A stretch of 7,115 bases of DNA from an archaeon (lineage in GTDB: Archaea; Nanobdellota; Nanobdellia; SCGC-AAA011-G17; GW2011-AR17), in the NCBI GenBank assembly GCA_023245755.1, contig JAHFJQ010000040.1, positions 1-7,115 on the forward strand, given 5' to 3'. The notes below the pieces were generated by a model. The model did not search any database, was not told where the DNA came from, and saw nothing but the letters and a program-made list of their open reading frames with translations. Below, piece by piece: positions 1 through 5,099 of the stretch. Every line of letters begins with the position of its first letter. The first letter of the stretch is position 1. The translations under genes and the position numbers were made by a program.

Positions 1-1
1 T

Positions 2-508
2 CGTTTAGATCTCATTCCTGCTGTACTGCTTCTCTGCTTGAAAAAAGGAGAAGAGTTTAAAGTACTCATTGATCTTGTACACTTGCAGGTCATTGAAAAA
101 ATCGAAGATGTTTCTGGCCTTTCTTTACTGAAATTACATTTAGAAGAACTTAAACCTAAAGAAGAACAACTTCTTACCCTAGCATTACAAATGGGAAAAG
201 ACATCAAGGCAAATGATCTTTTTGCAAAATCTGGACAGGGGTTTACGGAACTGTATCAAGGCATGGATATGCTTGTGCGTAAGGGATATCTTACACGACT
301 AGGCAACGATTATACTCTGAGCTCTTCTATGGAATTCCTTGCAACTATTGATACGAAACAGTTTTATCACCCTTTGCGTTATGGAAGAAGCAAAGGAGAG
401 AAAATTAAAGCACTCTATCAGTATCAAGTTATTAAAGATTTTTTGAATAAATTCTTTGAAGTAAAAGATGTGAAAGAATGCTGGGTAGAGAAGTATAGTG
501 TTTCCTAG
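2..508 (+). CDS. C-terminal part of an unrecognised protein with a winged-helix-like segment (5' end outside window)
   Basis: The frame is open from base 2 to a TAG at 506-508, giving 168 visible residues, so the true start probably lies upstream of the window. A TTG at 38 could in principle start a shorter product, but the hydrophobic stretch before it (LDLIPAVLLLCL) reads as coding. The middle of the visible part has a winged-helix pattern: a helix around LKPKEEQLLTLALQ, a short helix at IKANDLFAKSG, a longer putative recognition helix ending in LVRKGYL, then a two-strand wing (TRLGNDYTLSS). The C-terminal third is helical and basic (YHPLRYGRSKGEKIKALYQY). I do not recognise the family. DNA binding or a structural winged-helix role are both possible. 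Its stop abuts the end of the convergent toxin gene with no gap. Confidence 0.65.
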   Translation, partial: RLDLIPAVLLLCLKKGEEFKVLIDLVHLQVIEKIEDVSGLSLLKLHLEELKPKEEQLLTLALQMGKDIKANDLFAKSGQGFTELYQGMDMLVRKGYLTRLGNDYTLSSSMEFLATIDTKQFYHPLRYGRSKGEKIKALYQYQVIKDFLNKFFEVKDVKECWVEKYSVS

Positions 509-859
509 TTATTCTTTTCTAAACATTTCTTGTAGAGAAAGCTTTACTTTATCAAAAGAGTTTTCTTGTAAAATATCTACTTTTTTAATAACAAGACTTT
601 TTCTTATTTTGAGAATATTTTCAGTTTTAATATAACATTCCTCTTCTATATTTTTCCATTCTAAGTCCTTCTTTTCTATCGCTATTTTATATTTTCCTTC
701 AAAATGATTGCTTGTTATGCCTAAAACAATAATATCCTGGGAGTGATTAAATTCATTATTACTTGCAATAAGTGCAGGTCTTACTTTACTGTTTGATTGA
801 TCAGAAAAAGGAAAAGGTACTAATATAATGTCTCGTTGTTTTAAAGATATTTTTTCCAT
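509..859 (-). CDS. mazF: MazF/PemK-family type II toxin (probable endoribonuclease)
   Basis: This 116-residue protein has the MazF/PemK pattern. An N-terminal strand (QRDIILVPFPFSD, residues 8-20) is followed by the K-x-RP-A-L signature (KVRPALIAS, residues 25-33), then a strand ending in the conserved ITS (residues 48-50). Family members of about 110-120 residues are sequence-specific mRNA interferases held inactive by a MazE-type antitoxin. The gene follows the antitoxin gene on the same strand and its ATG lies 19 bases inside the antitoxin's 3' end, so the two are probably translationally coupled. An AAGGATGA stretch upstream of the ATG is a possible weak Shine-Dalgarno site. The fold family is clear, but ribonuclease activity is inferred from the family. 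Confidence 0.87.
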   Translation of the reverse strand: MEKISLKQRDIILVPFPFSDQSNSKVRPALIASNNEFNHSQDIIVLGITSNHFEGKYKIAIEKKDLEWKNIEEECYIKTENILKIRKSLVIKKVDILQENSFDKVKLSLQEMFRKE

Positions 860-1104
860 ATTTTTTCATCCTTAGGATTATCCCATAACTCTTCCATTGC
901 TTTTTCTCCAAGAGCTAGCCATCCCATTTCTTCTTTTTCTTCAGTCTGTATTCTTTTGAAAAACTCTTCTTCTTTCTGAAGAATAATCTTGCCTTTTTCT
1001 GTAATAAGAACAAGTTTTGTTCCTTCTGTAATCTGAAAGTCTTTTCTTACATCTTCGGGAATAACAAATTGTCCCCTTGAGCTCACTTTTACTGTTTCAA
1101 TCAT
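841..1104 (-). CDS. mazE: MazE/AbrB (SpoVT-AbrB swapped-hairpin) antitoxin
   Basis: The product has 87 residues. The N-terminal half is an AbrB-type DNA-binding domain: VKVSSRGQFVIPEDVRKDF (residues 5-23) followed by the strand pair TKLVLITEKGKIILQK. The acidic, helical C-terminal tail (MGWLALGEKAMEELWDNPKDEKIW) is the usual toxin-neutralising arm of MazE partners. An open frame continues upstream to 1215, but I start at the ATG at 1104 for two reasons. The AbrB domain begins right there, and a strong TATA box (TTATAAAT, 1136-1129) begins 32 bases before this ATG, the same spacing as for the divergent operon. This gives an almost leaderless mRNA. An ATG at 1149 (MGTRVIN...) is a weaker alternative. 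The protein probably binds its own promoter, where an inverted repeat lies at 1114-1131. Confidence 0.86.
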   Translation of the reverse strand: MIETVKVSSRGQFVIPEDVRKDFQITEGTKLVLITEKGKIILQKEEEFFKRIQTEEKEEMGWLALGEKAMEELWDNPKDEKIWKKYL

Positions 1105-1113
1105 AGTAAGACC

Positions 1114-1131
1114 AATAAGATTAAACTTATT
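1114..1131. promoter_or_regulatory. Inverted repeat at the mazEF promoter, candidate antitoxin operator
   Basis: AATAAG (1114-1119) and CTTATT (1126-1131) are perfect 6-base inverted arms around a 6-base spacer. They lie between the TATA box and the antitoxin start and overlap the edge of the TATA box, where bound MazE/MazF would block transcription. The arms are AT-only apart from one G/C each, so chance occurrence is possible. Confidence 0.4.
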
Positions 1132-1136
1132 TATAA
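1129..1136 (-). promoter_or_regulatory. TATA box of the mazEF operon
   Basis: The minus strand reads TTATAAAT from 1136 to 1129, a near-consensus archaeal TATA element. Its TTATAA centre is about 29 bases upstream of the ATG at 1104, so transcription should start within a few bases of the start codon. This spacing is the main support for the chosen antitoxin start. Confidence 0.68.
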
Positions 1137-1170
1137 CTCTTGTGCCCATATTTCCCCTAAAATAGTTTGT

Positions 1171-1178
1171 TTTATAAG
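1171..1178 (-). promoter_or_regulatory. Possible second, distal TATA box for mazEF
   Basis: The minus strand reads CTTATAAA preceded by AAAGG, a plausible TATA box with a purine-rich upstream element. It would start transcripts near 1148. That gives either a leader of about 45 bases before the ATG at 1104 or a leaderless message from the ATG at 1149. It is weaker evidence than the proximal box at 1129-1136. Confidence 0.3.
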
Positions 1179-1248
1179 CCTTTAGCAGAAAAATCCGCAA
1201 AATTTTCAGGCGCAAGTTAAACTTCTTAGTAGTAACAGTTAGAAAGCC

Positions 1249-1256
1249 TTATAAAG
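1249..1256 (+). promoter_or_regulatory. TATA box of the ribbon-helix-helix / ParB-Srx-like / kinase operon
   Basis: TTATAAAG starts 32 bases before the ATG at 1281, predicting a leaderless or nearly leaderless transcript. It is the only convincing promoter I see before the six-gene operon. Its 3' half overlaps a perfect 13-base inverted repeat. Confidence 0.68.
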
Positions 1257-1265
1257 TCTGACTTT
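1253..1265. promoter_or_regulatory. 13-base inverted repeat, candidate operator of the RHH protein
   Basis: AAAGTC-T-GACTTT has perfect 6-base arms around one central base. It overlaps the downstream half of the TATA box and ends 15 bases before the start of the 44-residue ribbon-helix-helix gene. Autorepressing RHH proteins of the CopG/Arc/MetJ type bind short inverted repeats at such positions. Binding by this protein is inferred from location. Confidence 0.48.
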
Positions 1266-1280
1266 GGCGGATAAAGTAGG

Positions 1281-1415
1281 ATGAAACAAAAACTATCTGT
1301 TACTGTAGAAAAAGATGTTGTTGCTCAACTAGAAAAAAAAGTAGATGGAAAAATTTTTCGAAATATGAGTCATGTTATAGAGTACGCTCTTCGCGAGTGG
1401 GTGGAGAAGAAATAG
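1281..1415 (+). CDS. Small ribbon-helix-helix (CopG/Arc/MetJ-type) DNA-binding protein
   Basis: This short frame encodes 44 residues. It starts at an ATG 32 bases after the start of a TATA box and ends with a TAG directly followed by the ATG of the next gene. The sequence is a minimal RHH domain: a beta strand (KLSVTVEKD, residues 4-12), a first helix (VVAQLEKKVDG), the turn with FRNMSHV (residues 26-32), and a second helix (IEYALREWVEKK). The strand residues that would touch the DNA major groove are K4, S6 and T8. Such proteins act as dimers and usually repress their own operon or serve as antitoxins. As first gene behind an inverted-repeat promoter it is the likely operon regulator. The reading frame is the same as that of the following gene. 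Confidence 0.82.
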   Translation: MKQKLSVTVEKDVVAQLEKKVDGKIFRNMSHVIEYALREWVEKK

Positions 1416-1904
1416 ATGGGAGATCTTATACCATTATTTCCAGGATCACAAGAGGCTTTAGAAGGCATACAACTAAGGGGACTGCTTTTGGACCTTGATA
1501 AAGAAGATTTGTATGGTTTTGAAAGAGATAGAAATCCCTATATTCTCCAAAGTATTGATCGGGGTATTGATGCAGGCGATACTTTTCCTGCAGTACGTGT
1601 GCTTCTTGTACATCCAAGTCCACGTTTCTTTTCTTGCAATGTTTCTTCTGAGCCAGTGTATTTTATAGAAAAAGACAGACCTGATCACCGTATAGGGAGA
1701 AGACCTGAAGGGGGGCACCATAGGGCTTTTGCACATTGGATTCGAGGAGAGCCTTTACTTTGTGAACTTGTTGGAGAAGTTATAGGCAACCCCTACTTTT
1801 TTCCCGTGAATATTAAGACTGGGAGTTATGTCTTAGCTGAAGATGCATTTCAACAAAGAGCATTTTTTCAAAAAAAGCTGGTGAGTGGGAAGGTGTATAG
1901 ATGA
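1416..1904 (+). CDS. ParB/sulfiredoxin-fold-like protein, paralogue 1 of 4
   Basis: The product has 162 residues. A roughly 20-residue N-terminal extension (GDLIPLFPGSQEALEG) not found in the other three precedes the shared core. The core has LLLDLDKEDLYGFER (residues 23-37), then IDRGIDAGDTFPAVRV (47-62), an insertion-rich region ending in VYFIEKD, the signature EGGHHRAFAH (98-107), and a strand after EPL. The order (strand, helix, '-aG-.FPPV.V', strand, 'GGxHR..A') matches the ParB N-terminal/sulfiredoxin fold, in which the GG-x-HR loop binds nucleotide. Sulfiredoxin has its catalytic Cys at the position of H101, so sulfinic-acid reduction is not expected. No signal peptide or membrane segment is seen. 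The gene follows the RHH stop codon with no gap and overlaps the next gene by ATGA. The fold assignment is from motif reading; the function is unknown. Confidence 0.75.
   Translation: MGDLIPLFPGSQEALEGIQLRGLLLDLDKEDLYGFERDRNPYILQSIDRGIDAGDTFPAVRVLLVHPSPRFFSCNVSSEPVYFIEKDRPDHRIGRRPEGGHHRAFAHWIRGEPLLCELVGEVIGNPYFFPVNIKTGSYVLAEDAFQQRAFFQKKLVSGKVYR
1891..1894 (+). promoter_or_regulatory. Shine-Dalgarno site for paralogue 2
   Basis: AGGT (within GAAGGTG) lies 6 bases before the ATG at 1901, inside the end of the preceding gene. It is a weaker version of the GAGGT found before the next three genes. Confidence 0.5.
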
Positions 1905-2287
1905 CCATTCTTCTTTTAGACCTTCATGCTGTAGATTTCTATGGATTTCAGAGCGAATTAGACAGCGATAATCTTGCAAGTATTCTTCGGGGAGTTGATG
2001 CAGGAGATTCTTTTGATCCTCTTGCTGTACGAAGAGTTCTTGAAAGAGAGATTTATTTTTTAGATGCAACAGTAGTGAATGCAAACTCAGGGCGCCCTGA
2101 AGGAGGACACCATCGTGCCTATGCGCACCTGCTCAGAAAAAAACCATTGCCTGTACATGTACGAGCAACTCTTGCCTGCCTTCCAGAATTTAGGGGTGTT
2201 GCTATTAGAAACTTGGCTGTTAAAAATTGTGGCCTGATTAGCACCATTTACAGTGATAAAAGGATTCATGACAAGAGGTATCGATAA
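1901..2287 (+). CDS. ParB/sulfiredoxin-fold-like protein, paralogue 2 of 4
   Basis: The product has 128 residues and starts in an ATGA overlap with the previous gene. The core is LLLDLHAVDFYGFQ (residues 4-17), ILRGVDAGDSFDPLAV (28-43), IYFLD (51-55), then RPEGGHHRAYAH (65-76) and a strand after KPL (VHVRATL). The residues at the centre of the loop (E67, G68, G69, H70, H71, R72) match paralogue 1. The 'FPP' turn is altered to FDP here, and the 'ER' after YGF is missing. The C-terminal 45 residues do not resemble the other paralogues, except that the protein ends in RYR, which is encoded by the Shine-Dalgarno site of the next gene. The start is supported by the ATGA contact and the alignment of the first strand. 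Confidence 0.75.
   Translation: MTILLLDLHAVDFYGFQSELDSDNLASILRGVDAGDSFDPLAVRRVLEREIYFLDATVVNANSGRPEGGHHRAYAHLLRKKPLPVHVRATLACLPEFRGVAIRNLAVKNCGLISTIYSDKRIHDKRYR
2275..2279 (+). promoter_or_regulatory. Shine-Dalgarno site for paralogue 3
   Basis: GAGGT lies 7 bases before the ATG at 2287, within the last codons of paralogue 2. It matches the archaeal anti-Shine-Dalgarno core and supports the chosen start. Confidence 0.65.
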
Positions 2288-2664
2288 TGAAAGAAATAGA
2301 TTTAGATTTGTCTTCTGTACATCTTTATGGTTGGGAAAGATATAAACTAAGAGCTCGTATTGACTTATTTCTTCAAGCTTTAGATGCAGGTAAAACATTT
2401 CCTCCAGTTTTTGTCTGTGCAATTAGAGGAAAAGAATATCACCTTGATAAAAGACCTAGAGATGCACATAATAAAGATCACGCTGATGGAGGTCATCACC
2501 GAGCACTTGCACATTATCTTTCTCACAGGCCTCTGCGGGCAATAATTACAGGAGAAACTCCTTTTGTTCCTTCTTATTCATATCTTATTGGAGAATTAGA
2601 AATTGTTGAAGGTCCAGGCATTAGTATATCTGCATCTGTTCTACGAGAGAGGTCTCGATCATGA
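2287..2664 (+). CDS. ParB/sulfiredoxin-fold-like protein, paralogue 3 of 4
   Basis: The product has 125 residues; the start overlaps the preceding stop as TAATG. It is the clearest match to the ParB/Srx layout: IDLDLSSVHLYGWERYK (residues 4-20), LQALDAGKTFPPVFV (29-43), a strand EYHLD (50-54), then DGGHHRALAHYL (67-78) and RPLRAIITGE (81-90). The DGGHHR loop is close to the nucleotide-binding loop of ParB/Srx-fold enzymes and to the sulfiredoxin GGCHR motif, with His in place of the catalytic Cys. Its first 20 residues are nearly identical to those of paralogue 4, including a 24-base identical stretch of DNA, while the C-terminal halves differ. No secretion or membrane signal is visible. Biochemical function is unknown. 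Confidence 0.77.
   Translation: MKEIDLDLSSVHLYGWERYKLRARIDLFLQALDAGKTFPPVFVCAIRGKEYHLDKRPRDAHNKDHADGGHHRALAHYLSHRPLRAIITGETPFVPSYSYLIGELEIVEGPGISISASVLRERSRS
2323..2346 (+). repeat. 24-base direct repeat, copy 1 (paralogue 3)
   Basis: This stretch encodes LYGWERYK and is identical to 2697-2720 in paralogue 4, 374 bases downstream. It marks the paralogues as tandem duplicates whose 5' ends stayed alike. Confidence 0.8.
2649..2653 (+). promoter_or_regulatory. Shine-Dalgarno site for paralogue 4
   Basis: GAGGT lies 7 bases before the ATG at 2661, inside the end of paralogue 3, with the same flanking TCGAT as at the previous junction. Confidence 0.65.
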
Positions 2665-3083
2665 AAGAAATATATTTAGATCTACAAGAAGTAGACCTTT
2701 ATGGTTGGGAAAGATATAAATCTCAAACCCTTGTGGACTCTCTTCTTCGCGGAATTGCAATGGGAGATGTGTTTCCTCCTGTTCCTGTTGTTCAAAATGA
2801 TGGTTTTTATTCTTTAGATTCATTTGCTCATGATGCACGGTTTTCTCAATCGGATATTCGTGAAGGAGGACATACAAGGGCTATTGCGCATTACCTTGCA
2901 AGAAAATCCTTGCGCTGTGTTCTTACTGGGGTGAGTCAGCTTCCTTCACCTCCCGAAGGATTTTTTCTTATTAGAGAAATATCTGTTACAGATAGTTATG
3001 GTGAAGGAAATAAGTTTTTTGGGAAAATAGATTTACGTAGCGGTGCAATTCATAAAATGGCTTGTGATACGAGGTACCGATAG
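2661..3083 (+). CDS. ParB/sulfiredoxin-fold-like protein, paralogue 4 of 4, variant loop
   Basis: The product has 140 residues and begins in an ATGA overlap with paralogue 3. The core reads IYLDLQEVDLYGWERYK (residues 4-20), LLRGIAMGDVFPPVPV (28-43), FYSLD (49-53), REGGHTRAIAHYLARK (67-82), then a strand LRCVLTG. The loop is GGHTR rather than GGHHR: the second His is Thr72, while Gly, Arg73 and the following Ala-x-Ala-His are kept. This may change ligand or chemistry. The 'DAG' of the others is AMG here. The C-terminal part (FFLIREISVTDSYGEG...) is its own. Its TAG stop is followed at once by the kinase ATG in the same frame, so the two products are the most closely linked of the set. Confidence 0.75.
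   Translation: MKEIYLDLQEVDLYGWERYKSQTLVDSLLRGIAMGDVFPPVPVVQNDGFYSLDSFAHDARFSQSDIREGGHTRAIAHYLARKSLRCVLTGVSQLPSPPEGFFLIREISVTDSYGEGNKFFGKIDLRSGAIHKMACDTRYR
2697..2720 (+). repeat. 24-base direct repeat, copy 2 (paralogue 4)
   Basis: This is identical to 2323-2346 and encodes the same LYGWERYK segment. Confidence 0.8.
3071..3075 (+). promoter_or_regulatory. Shine-Dalgarno site for the kinase gene
   Basis: GAGGT lies 8 bases before the ATG at 3084, inside the last codons of paralogue 4. Confidence 0.65.
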
Positions 3084-5099
3084 ATGAAAGACATTCCTGA
3101 AGTTGTATGTGAAGAATTTCCAGATTTGAAGATTCAGGATTATACTATTACTGGAGTCATTGGAGAAGGTGGACAGGGTGTTGTGCTTGAGCTAGAAAAA
3201 GATGGTGTTGTCTATACAGGAAAAGTTGTGCATAGAAATTGGAGTCTCACTCCTTGGATAGATGATCTTAGAGGCTTACGAAGAGGAGTGGAACTTTCTG
3301 AAGCATTAGATCACGAAAGCATACAAAAAGTGACGGAAGTCATTGATGAAAAAGAAAAAAGAAGATTTACTGTTGTTAAAAAGTATGCCGAAGGAAGAAG
3401 CCTACGAGAAGTTCTGGATACAGAGAGAACTATTCCTGTAGAGAGACTTGTTGATATTTTAGATAAAACACTGGATGCTCTGGCATATTTGCATGATGCT
3501 TCCAAGCATCCATCTGTGAATGCTGTGTTTCATAGAGATATCAAACCAGATCACATTATTGTGAGAGATGATGGGCATATTACCCTTATTGACCTTGATA
3601 CTGCAAAACCTAGTGGAGGACGAACGACACAATACACTGCTGCTGGAACAGCTATTTATTCTGCACCAGAATCTCTTCTGGGGATGAATGATGCACGAAG
3701 CGATTTGTATTCCCTAGGATTTGTTGCTGTGCAAGCACTACTTGGAGAAATTCCTGAAGACCTTTCTGATAGTAGACTTTCCTCACGAAAGGCCTACAAA
3801 CTGCCTCACTCTGTTCCTGAAAGAGTACGAACGATTATTGAGAGAATGGTTCTTGCTGATCCTGATGCACGTTTTCAAAGTGCAGTTGCTGTACGAGAGG
3901 CTTTAGGTAGGTGTTTAGAGGAGAAGGTAGAAGTCACTGTTAATGAGAATTCTCTACAAGACTTAGCAAAGAGAAGGGATCTTGCTCAAACTTCTTATGA
4001 TTCGAACAAACATACTTTCCTTGCATCAGGATTAGTTACTCTTATGGGAATGATCACCTTTTATGGGGGAACATTTGAGACAGGTGCGCAGCATCAGTTC
4101 ATGGAAGCTTTAGGACTATTTTTGAGTGCTGTTAGCCTTCCAGTAAATGTAAGTTCTGGTCTTAAAACTCTTTTTAAAAGAAATGATATCCGAAAAATAG
4201 AAAGAGACATTGCAAGGCTTAAAGGCAAAGTACAAACACCAGGAGTTCTCACTCGAGTACTGCGAAAAATGGAAGGATGGGAAAGTGCAACAGACCCAGG
4301 ATATGGACTCGTTGCAGGTATTGCTCTCAGTGACAATAACCCTTCTGCACATATTGAAACGGTTCGTATTGCTGTGCACTCTCAAGATGAAGAAACACGT
4401 TCTCTTGCGATAGAAATGGTAGGAGTCTATGAAAGAGATCATGATTTCTCCAATAGCTACCCCTGTAGAATTGGTCTGACAAAAGTCCCAGGATATTCTC
4501 AACTCAAAAGAGGACAAGAACGAAGACAGGCATTAGAAGTTCTTTGTGAAGCAAGAGATGTAGGCACATGGCAACTTCGTACTGCAGACCTTCATACTAT
4601 TGCACGTTATGATCCTGATCTTAGAGTTAAAGTACTTGCAGAAGAGATGGCTCAATGTTATGAAAGAGATAGGGATTTTTCACGCACAGCACCCTTTATT
4701 CGCAGAGTGATTGATGACTATGCTACTACTCTCTTTTCTATGCCCCTTACAAGAATGGATGAGCATATGTATGCTGTTGCAAGAGACCGGTATAGAGCAT
4801 ATATTATTGAACGAGGCTTAGCCCCAGAGACAAGCTTTTTCGAACCTGGTGCAGATCCTCATGAACACATGCATGCACGATTAGCATTTGCTGAAGCCTT
4901 TCCTGAGCATCCTGTGTATCTTGCGTATAGAAAACGAGAAGAGACCCAAATCTTTCCTGTGAGTGGTTCAGAAGGAGAATATGATGTAGAACAGGTACGC
5001 CATGGTGTTATTATGAGACCAAAGGTTTCTGAGCCTGGACAAGGAGAGAATGTAGATCCAAAGAAACCTGTTCGAACAAAAAGAGTTACTCTTTTCTAA
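3084..5099 (+). CDS. Membrane-tethered Hanks-type Ser/Thr protein kinase with helical C-terminal domain
   Basis: The product has 671 residues. The kinase domain spans about residues 20-280: glycine loop GEGGQGVV (27-34), likely ATP lysine K47 (YTGKVV), alpha-C glutamate E70 or E73, catalytic loop HRDIKPDHIIV (150-160), metal motif IDLD (169-172), GTAIYSAPE (188-196), SDLYSLG (206-212) and ADPDARF (258-264). Two positions are unusual: the loop Asn that helps bind Mg is His157, and DFG is DLD, though both catalytic Asp residues (152, 170) remain. Two hydrophobic segments (about 311-328 and 338-356) with a short loop form a likely membrane hairpin, leaving both ends in the cytosol. A charged helix (365-382) and a helical region follow, with a repeated motif YERD-DFS (449-456 and 526-533) recalling HEAT-like repeats. 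The tail is basic (KKPVRTKR). The gene ends a coupled operon, so the four small proteins before it are its likely partners. The kinase fold is clear; activity and substrates are unknown. Confidence 0.87.
   Translation: MKDIPEVVCEEFPDLKIQDYTITGVIGEGGQGVVLELEKDGVVYTGKVVHRNWSLTPWIDDLRGLRRGVELSEALDHESIQKVTEVIDEKEKRRFTVVKKYAEGRSLREVLDTERTIPVERLVDILDKTLDALAYLHDASKHPSVNAVFHRDIKPDHIIVRDDGHITLIDLDTAKPSGGRTTQYTAAGTAIYSAPESLLGMNDARSDLYSLGFVAVQALLGEIPEDLSDSRLSSRKAYKLPHSVPERVRTIIERMVLADPDARFQSAVAVREALGRCLEEKVEVTVNENSLQDLAKRRDLAQTSYDSNKHTFLASGLVTLMGMITFYGGTFETGAQHQFMEALGLFLSAVSLPVNVSSGLKTLFKRNDIRKIERDIARLKGKVQTPGVLTRVLRKMEGWESATDPGYGLVAGIALSDNNPSAHIETVRIAVHSQDEETRSLAIEMVGVYERDHDFSNSYPCRIGLTKVPGYSQLKRGQERRQALEVLCEARDVGTWQLRTADLHTIARYDPDLRVKVLAEEMAQCYERDRDFSRTAPFIRRVIDDYATTLFSMPLTRMDEHMYAVARDRYRAYIIERGLAPETSFFEPGADPHEHMHARLAFAEAFPEHPVYLAYRKREETQIFPVSGSEGEYDVEQVRHGVIMRPKVSEPGQGENVDPKKPVRTKRVTLF

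Noticed and set aside
509..531. T-rich stretch after the left-edge gene as a terminator
   Set aside because: It is inside the 3' end of the toxin gene, where minus-strand Lys/Glu/Arg codons explain the composition, and the T runs are short.
1105..1215. N-terminal extension of the antitoxin frame up to 1215
   Set aside because: The AbrB domain begins at the ATG at 1104, the extra residues look like translated promoter DNA, and two TATA-like elements lie inside or just at this stretch.
1178..1220. Short inverted repeats (GCCT/AGGC, AAAATTTT) in the mazEF/operon spacer
   Set aside because: The arms are four bases or a simple AT palindrome, too short to separate from chance.
1416..3083. Classifying the four paralogues as true sulfiredoxins or as chromosome-partitioning ParB
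   Set aside because: The catalytic Cys of sulfiredoxin is His in all four, and there is no helix-turn-helix or C-terminal dimer domain as in ParB. Only fold-level similarity is supported.
3084..5099. Calling the kinase a dead pseudokinase
   Set aside because: The ATP lysine, both catalytic aspartates, the glycine loop and APE are present. The His and DLD changes alone do not prove inactivity.
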